Below, piece by piece: positions 6,849-9,431 of a DNA stretch of 9,431 bases. The stretch is taken from positions 1 to 9,431 of the forward strand of contig CACYKX010000125.1 of the NCBI GenBank assembly GCA_902775075.1. The letters are read 5' to 3'. Numbering within the stretch: the first letter of the stretch is position 1; the number at the start of each line of letters is the position of its first letter. The notes below the pieces were generated by a model. It was given only the letters and a program-made list of their open reading frames with translations. It searched no databases and had not been told where the DNA came from. The translations under genes were made by a program, and so were the position numbers. Source of the DNA: an uncultured Prevotellaceae bacterium (GTDB lineage Bacteria; Bacteroidota; Bacteroidia; Bacteroidales; Bacteroidaceae).

Positions 6849-8627
6849 ATGAAAAAGATATATTTAATTCCATTATTAGCAATAGGATTGCTGCTCACTG
6901 GATGCAATGAAGACAGTTTCCTTGAAGAGAAAGCACTTGACTTCAATTCTGCATCTAACTCATATGAAACATCTGCAGACTTTGATGCTGCGGTGACAGA
7001 ACTCTATTACCTCACTCGTGAGGAGTTCTATACTACATACGACCGTACTACAGATCTCTCGAAATTTGCAGATATGTGGATCACCGCAGACCCTTTAAAG
7101 TCAAATGTCACTGCCGACCTTTCTCCGTCGGGTGCAATAGCAAAGTTCTATTGGGATGAGAACTATAAACTTATTGCTCAGGCAAATACAGTGATTAGTC
7201 GTGTCGGCAAATCTACAAAGTTGAACGAAGAACAGAAGAAAGTGTATGAGGCAAAGGCTCGTTTCTTCCGTGCCCTTGGTTATCGTACATTAGCTTATCT
7301 CTATGGTGGTGTGCCACTCCAAACAGAGGAGATAACAGCGCCGAAGACTGATTATACTCGTGATACGAAAGAAAATGTGTTGGCTCAGTGTGTTTCAGAC
7401 CTCGAATTTGCTGTTGCCAATCTTCCGGAAATCAATGCTGTAAAGGATGGTGAAATCAGTCGCCCTGCTGCAAACATGTTACTTTCTGAAGTTTATCTGG
7501 CAACAGGAGCTAATGATAAGGCCGTTAGTGCGGCTTCTGACGTAATCAATGATCCAAATTTGAAATTGATGACCGAACGTTTCGGTTCACAGAAAAATGA
7601 AGCGGGCGATGTGTTCTATGACCTCTTCCGTCCAAATAACCAGAATCGTGCCTCTGGTAATACGGAGGCCATCTGGGTCATCCAGTTTGAAACCAATGTA
7701 GAAGGTGGTGGTAATAATACGAGTCATTTCTTCTGGAATCCTGGTAGCTTCTGGGGCGAGCGATTCTTTGCTCCTCAGGTCGATAAGTTCAAAATCATTG
7801 CTCCTGATGGTACTAACATCCAACTTTTCAATTGGCCTATCGGTGATATGACCGGTGGTCGTGGTATTGGTACCCATTATGCTGATGAACATCTTTATAG
7901 TGGTATCTGGGAAGGTGATTTCAATGATATGCGTAATTCTGAATACAACTGGCCTCGTAAGTTTAAGATTCACCGAACACAGGTATTAGATCAATATCCA
8001 GAATTGAAGAAGGCAATGCCTGATGGTGTATTCGATCTCGAAAACACCAAACTTCCTGCTGGCTATTCTATGGAAACAGGTTTCGCCGGTGGTGTGAATG
8101 CCACGACTCAGTTGCCTAACCGTTTTATGTGTGGCTATTCTACCAAGATGACAACTCCTTTCCATCATCCTGATGCTCAGTATGGTGATAAGTCAACGCT
8201 TACCCTTGCCGGTACCGCAGGAAAGACCTATACCGATCAGTATATGTTCCGTTTGGCAGAGGCATATCTGTTGCGTGCGGAGGCATATGTAAATTTAGGT
8301 AAGAAGGCTGAGGCTGCTGCAGACATAAATGTATTGCGCCATCGTGCAAAGGCAAAGGAGGTTACTGCAAGTGAGATGGATCTTGACTTCATCCTTGATG
8401 AGCGCCTTCGCGAACTTACTTGTGAGGAGAAGCGCCGTCTTACCCTTTCGCGTGTAGGTAAACTCAGTGAGCGCATCAAGAAGTATAACCCATATTTCAG
8501 TGCTAAGTATTCTGCAGAAGGTAAGGATTACGATTCACACTTCGATCTGTTCCCAATTCCTTTGTCAGCTATCCAAGCGAACAAGGACGCTGAGTTGAAG
8601 CAGAACCCTGGTTATGCTGGCAATTAA
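6849..8627 (+). CDS. susD: SusD/RagB-like surface glycan-binding lipoprotein
   Basis: This outer-membrane lipoprotein captures polysaccharide or oligosaccharide at the cell surface and sits as a lid on the SusC-like barrel. It starts 4 bp after the susC stop, so the two are co-transcribed. The type II signal peptide is residues 1-18, with lipobox LTGC and lipidated Cys19. The acidic residues just after it (NEDSFLEE) fit the Bacteroidota surface-export signal. SusD helical, TPR-like features include ARFFRALGYRTLAYLYGGVP (about 137-156). The C-terminal RagB/SusD region starts at about 463 (DQYMFRLAEAYLLRAEAYVN) and continues through ILDERLRELTCEEKRR. It ends with the characteristic FPIPLSAIQANK and LKQNPGY (568-589). 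The length of 592 residues is within the family range. The binding site cannot be read from sequence alone, as ligand-contacting residues vary between SusD proteins. Confidence 0.96.
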   Translation: MKKIYLIPLLAIGLLLTGCNEDSFLEEKALDFNSASNSYETSADFDAAVTELYYLTREEFYTTYDRTTDLSKFADMWITADPLKSNVTADLSPSGAIAKFYWDENYKLIAQANTVISRVGKSTKLNEEQKKVYEAKARFFRALGYRTLAYLYGGVPLQTEEITAPKTDYTRDTKENVLAQCVSDLEFAVANLPEINAVKDGEISRPAANMLLSEVYLATGANDKAVSAASDVINDPNLKLMTERFGSQKNEAGDVFYDLFRPNNQNRASGNTEAIWVIQFETNVEGGGNNTSHFFWNPGSFWGERFFAPQVDKFKIIAPDGTNIQLFNWPIGDMTGGRGIGTHYADEHLYSGIWEGDFNDMRNSEYNWPRKFKIHRTQVLDQYPELKKAMPDGVFDLENTKLPAGYSMETGFAGGVNATTQLPNRFMCGYSTKMTTPFHHPDAQYGDKSTLTLAGTAGKTYTDQYMFRLAEAYLLRAEAYVNLGKKAEAAADINVLRHRAKAKEVTASEMDLDFILDERLRELTCEEKRRLTLSRVGKLSERIKKYNPYFSAKYSAEGKDYDSHFDLFPIPLSAIQANKDAELKQNPGYAGN

Positions 8628-8688
8628 TACTTCAAAGACAATATATGGTTAATAATTTTTAGTTAGTGTAACAACATGATCTTTCATT

Positions 8689-8720
8689 AAGCCTGGACTC
8701 GAAATAGGTCCGGGCTTTTT
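8689..8720 (+). terminator. Intrinsic terminator or attenuator between susD and the GH115 gene
   Basis: An 11-bp stem pairs 8689-8699 (AAGCCTGGACT) with 8707-8717 (GGTCCGGGCTT), including two G-U pairs. The loop is 7 nt (8700-8706) and a T run covers 8716-8720. Only about 20 bp separate it from the GH115 start, and no TAnnTTTG promoter is visible between. The likely role is partial termination, which would lower enzyme expression relative to susCD. The rest of 8628-8739 is AT-rich with no other gene visible. Confidence 0.75.
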
Positions 8721-8739
8721 GAAGTTAATTCCTTGAAAT

Positions 8740-9431
8740 ATGATCGTAAAGAAATATCTATTTCTGTGTTTGTTCTCTCTTACATCTATATGTTTGCAGG
8801 CAGGTAACTTTAAGGTCCTCCATGCTCGCATTAATTATGATGCTGACGAACCCCGACAAGTTGTTCGAGCCATCACAGATCTGCGCCATGATATCTCTCT
8901 GGTAACAGGTAGTAAGCAGACATCCGGAGGCCAGATCGTTGTAGGTACCTATGGAAAGAGTAAGCTGATCTCTGAGTTAATAAAGAAAGGTATATTGAGG
9001 ACTTCTGATTTGAAGAACAAACACGAAAACTATGTCATCACAGTAACGCGTGAACATCATCCTCGTCTGATCATTGCTGGTAGTGATATGCGAGGTACTA
9101 TCTATGGTGTCTATGAAGTATCCAGACGTATCGGAGTATCTCCATGGTATTGGTGGGCAGATATTCCTGTGAAGTATAATCCAGATGTTGCTGTCAGTTT
9201 TGATCATTTTGTGTCAGGTGAACCATCAGTAAAATATCGTGGCATCTTTATCAATGACGAAGACTGGGGAATGAAGACATGGGCCTCTCGAAACTTTGAG
9301 AAAGAACTTGGCGATATCGGTCCAAAGACCTATGACCGTATCTGTGAACTAATCATGCGCCTTAAGGGAAATATGCTTGCGCCAGCCATGCATTCATGTA
9401 CTGGTGCTTTCTATAGTCATCCGGAGAATCA
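8740..9431 (+). CDS. GH115 family glycoside hydrolase (xylan alpha-1,2-glucuronidase), 3'-partial
   Basis: This is the N-terminal 230 residues of a GH115 enzyme; the frame is still open at the window end. The family removes glucuronic acid or 4-O-methyl-glucuronic acid linked alpha-1,2 to xylan, including from internal xylose units. A signal peptide covers about 1-21 (hydrophobic LFLCLFSLTSICLQA). Cys18 is preceded by SI, not a good lipobox, so a soluble periplasmic enzyme is more likely than a lipoprotein. An N-terminal alpha/beta domain follows (QIVVGTYG, LIIAGSDMRGTIYGVYEVS). Strong GH115 signatures are PWYWWADIPV from 135, KYRGIFINDEDWG from 165, then IGPKTYDRICELIMRLKGN and APAMHSC. Most of the catalytic barrel lies beyond the window, so its active-site residues cannot be checked. 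The ATG at 8740 is the only start that gives the full signal peptide. The gene sits 112 bp after susD behind a terminator, probably in the same operon by read-through. GH115 proteins usually run to about 800-1000 residues. Confidence 0.88.
   Translation, partial: MIVKKYLFLCLFSLTSICLQAGNFKVLHARINYDADEPRQVVRAITDLRHDISLVTGSKQTSGGQIVVGTYGKSKLISELIKKGILRTSDLKNKHENYVITVTREHHPRLIIAGSDMRGTIYGVYEVSRRIGVSPWYWWADIPVKYNPDVAVSFDHFVSGEPSVKYRGIFINDEDWGMKTWASRNFEKELGDIGPKTYDRICELIMRLKGNMLAPAMHSCTGAFYSHPEN

Noticed and set aside
7587..7973. Minus-strand 128-codon open frame inside susD
   Set aside because: It is antisense to a clear SusD coding sequence and its composition is that of a shadow frame.
8676..8690. 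Four-codon mini-ORF (M-I-F-H-stop) ending at the base of the susD/GH115 terminator stem
   Set aside because: The placement resembles a leader peptide, but it is too short and has no repeated regulatory codons. Chance is more likely.
1..9431. CRISPR array, tRNA or rRNA gene, insertion sequence, phage or attachment site
   Set aside because: No spaced direct-repeat array, transposase, integrase or RNA-gene signature was seen by eye on either strand.

Overview
The window is a segment of a polysaccharide utilization locus (PUL) from a member of the phylum Bacteroidota. The evidence is a hybrid two-component sensor (HTCS), a SusC/SusD pair, a GH115-type glycoside hydrolase and a Bacteroidota-style TAnnTTTG promoter element. 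The protein style fits the Prevotella/Segatella group of gut or rumen bacteria, but that placement is an impression and not a search result. All genes are on the + strand.

Layout: (1) 1-3590 encodes an HTCS regulator whose start lies upstream of the window. It has beta-propeller repeats, a Y_Y_Y domain, one membrane helix, a histidine kinase, a receiver and an AraC-type HTH. Its reading frame is broken by an exact 41-bp tandem duplication (479-519 / 520-560), so it reads as two pieces, 1-537 and 534-3590. (2) 3591-3805 is intergenic, with a strong intrinsic terminator for the HTCS gene, a candidate operator, a TATCTTTG promoter element and an AT-rich leader. (3) 3806-6844 is a SusC-like TonB-dependent outer-membrane transporter. 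(4) 6849-8627 is its SusD-like surface lipoprotein partner, 4 bp downstream. (5) 8628-8739 is intergenic with a second intrinsic terminator or attenuator. (6) 8740 to the window end is the N-terminal part of a GH115-family protein (xylan alpha-1,2-glucuronidase family), cut by the window edge.

How the parts fit: in this PUL type the HTCS senses an oligosaccharide in the periplasm and activates the susCD promoter through its own HTH. SusD captures the glycan at the cell surface, SusC imports it, and periplasmic enzymes trim it. GH115 removes (4-O-methyl-)glucuronic acid from xylan, so glucuronoxylan or glucuronoarabinoxylan is the likely substrate.

The most notable observation is the 41-bp duplication. 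Removing one copy restores one continuous HTCS reading frame exactly. It may be a real disabling or reversible mutation in the PUL's regulator, or an assembly artefact. I found no wholly new system in the window.
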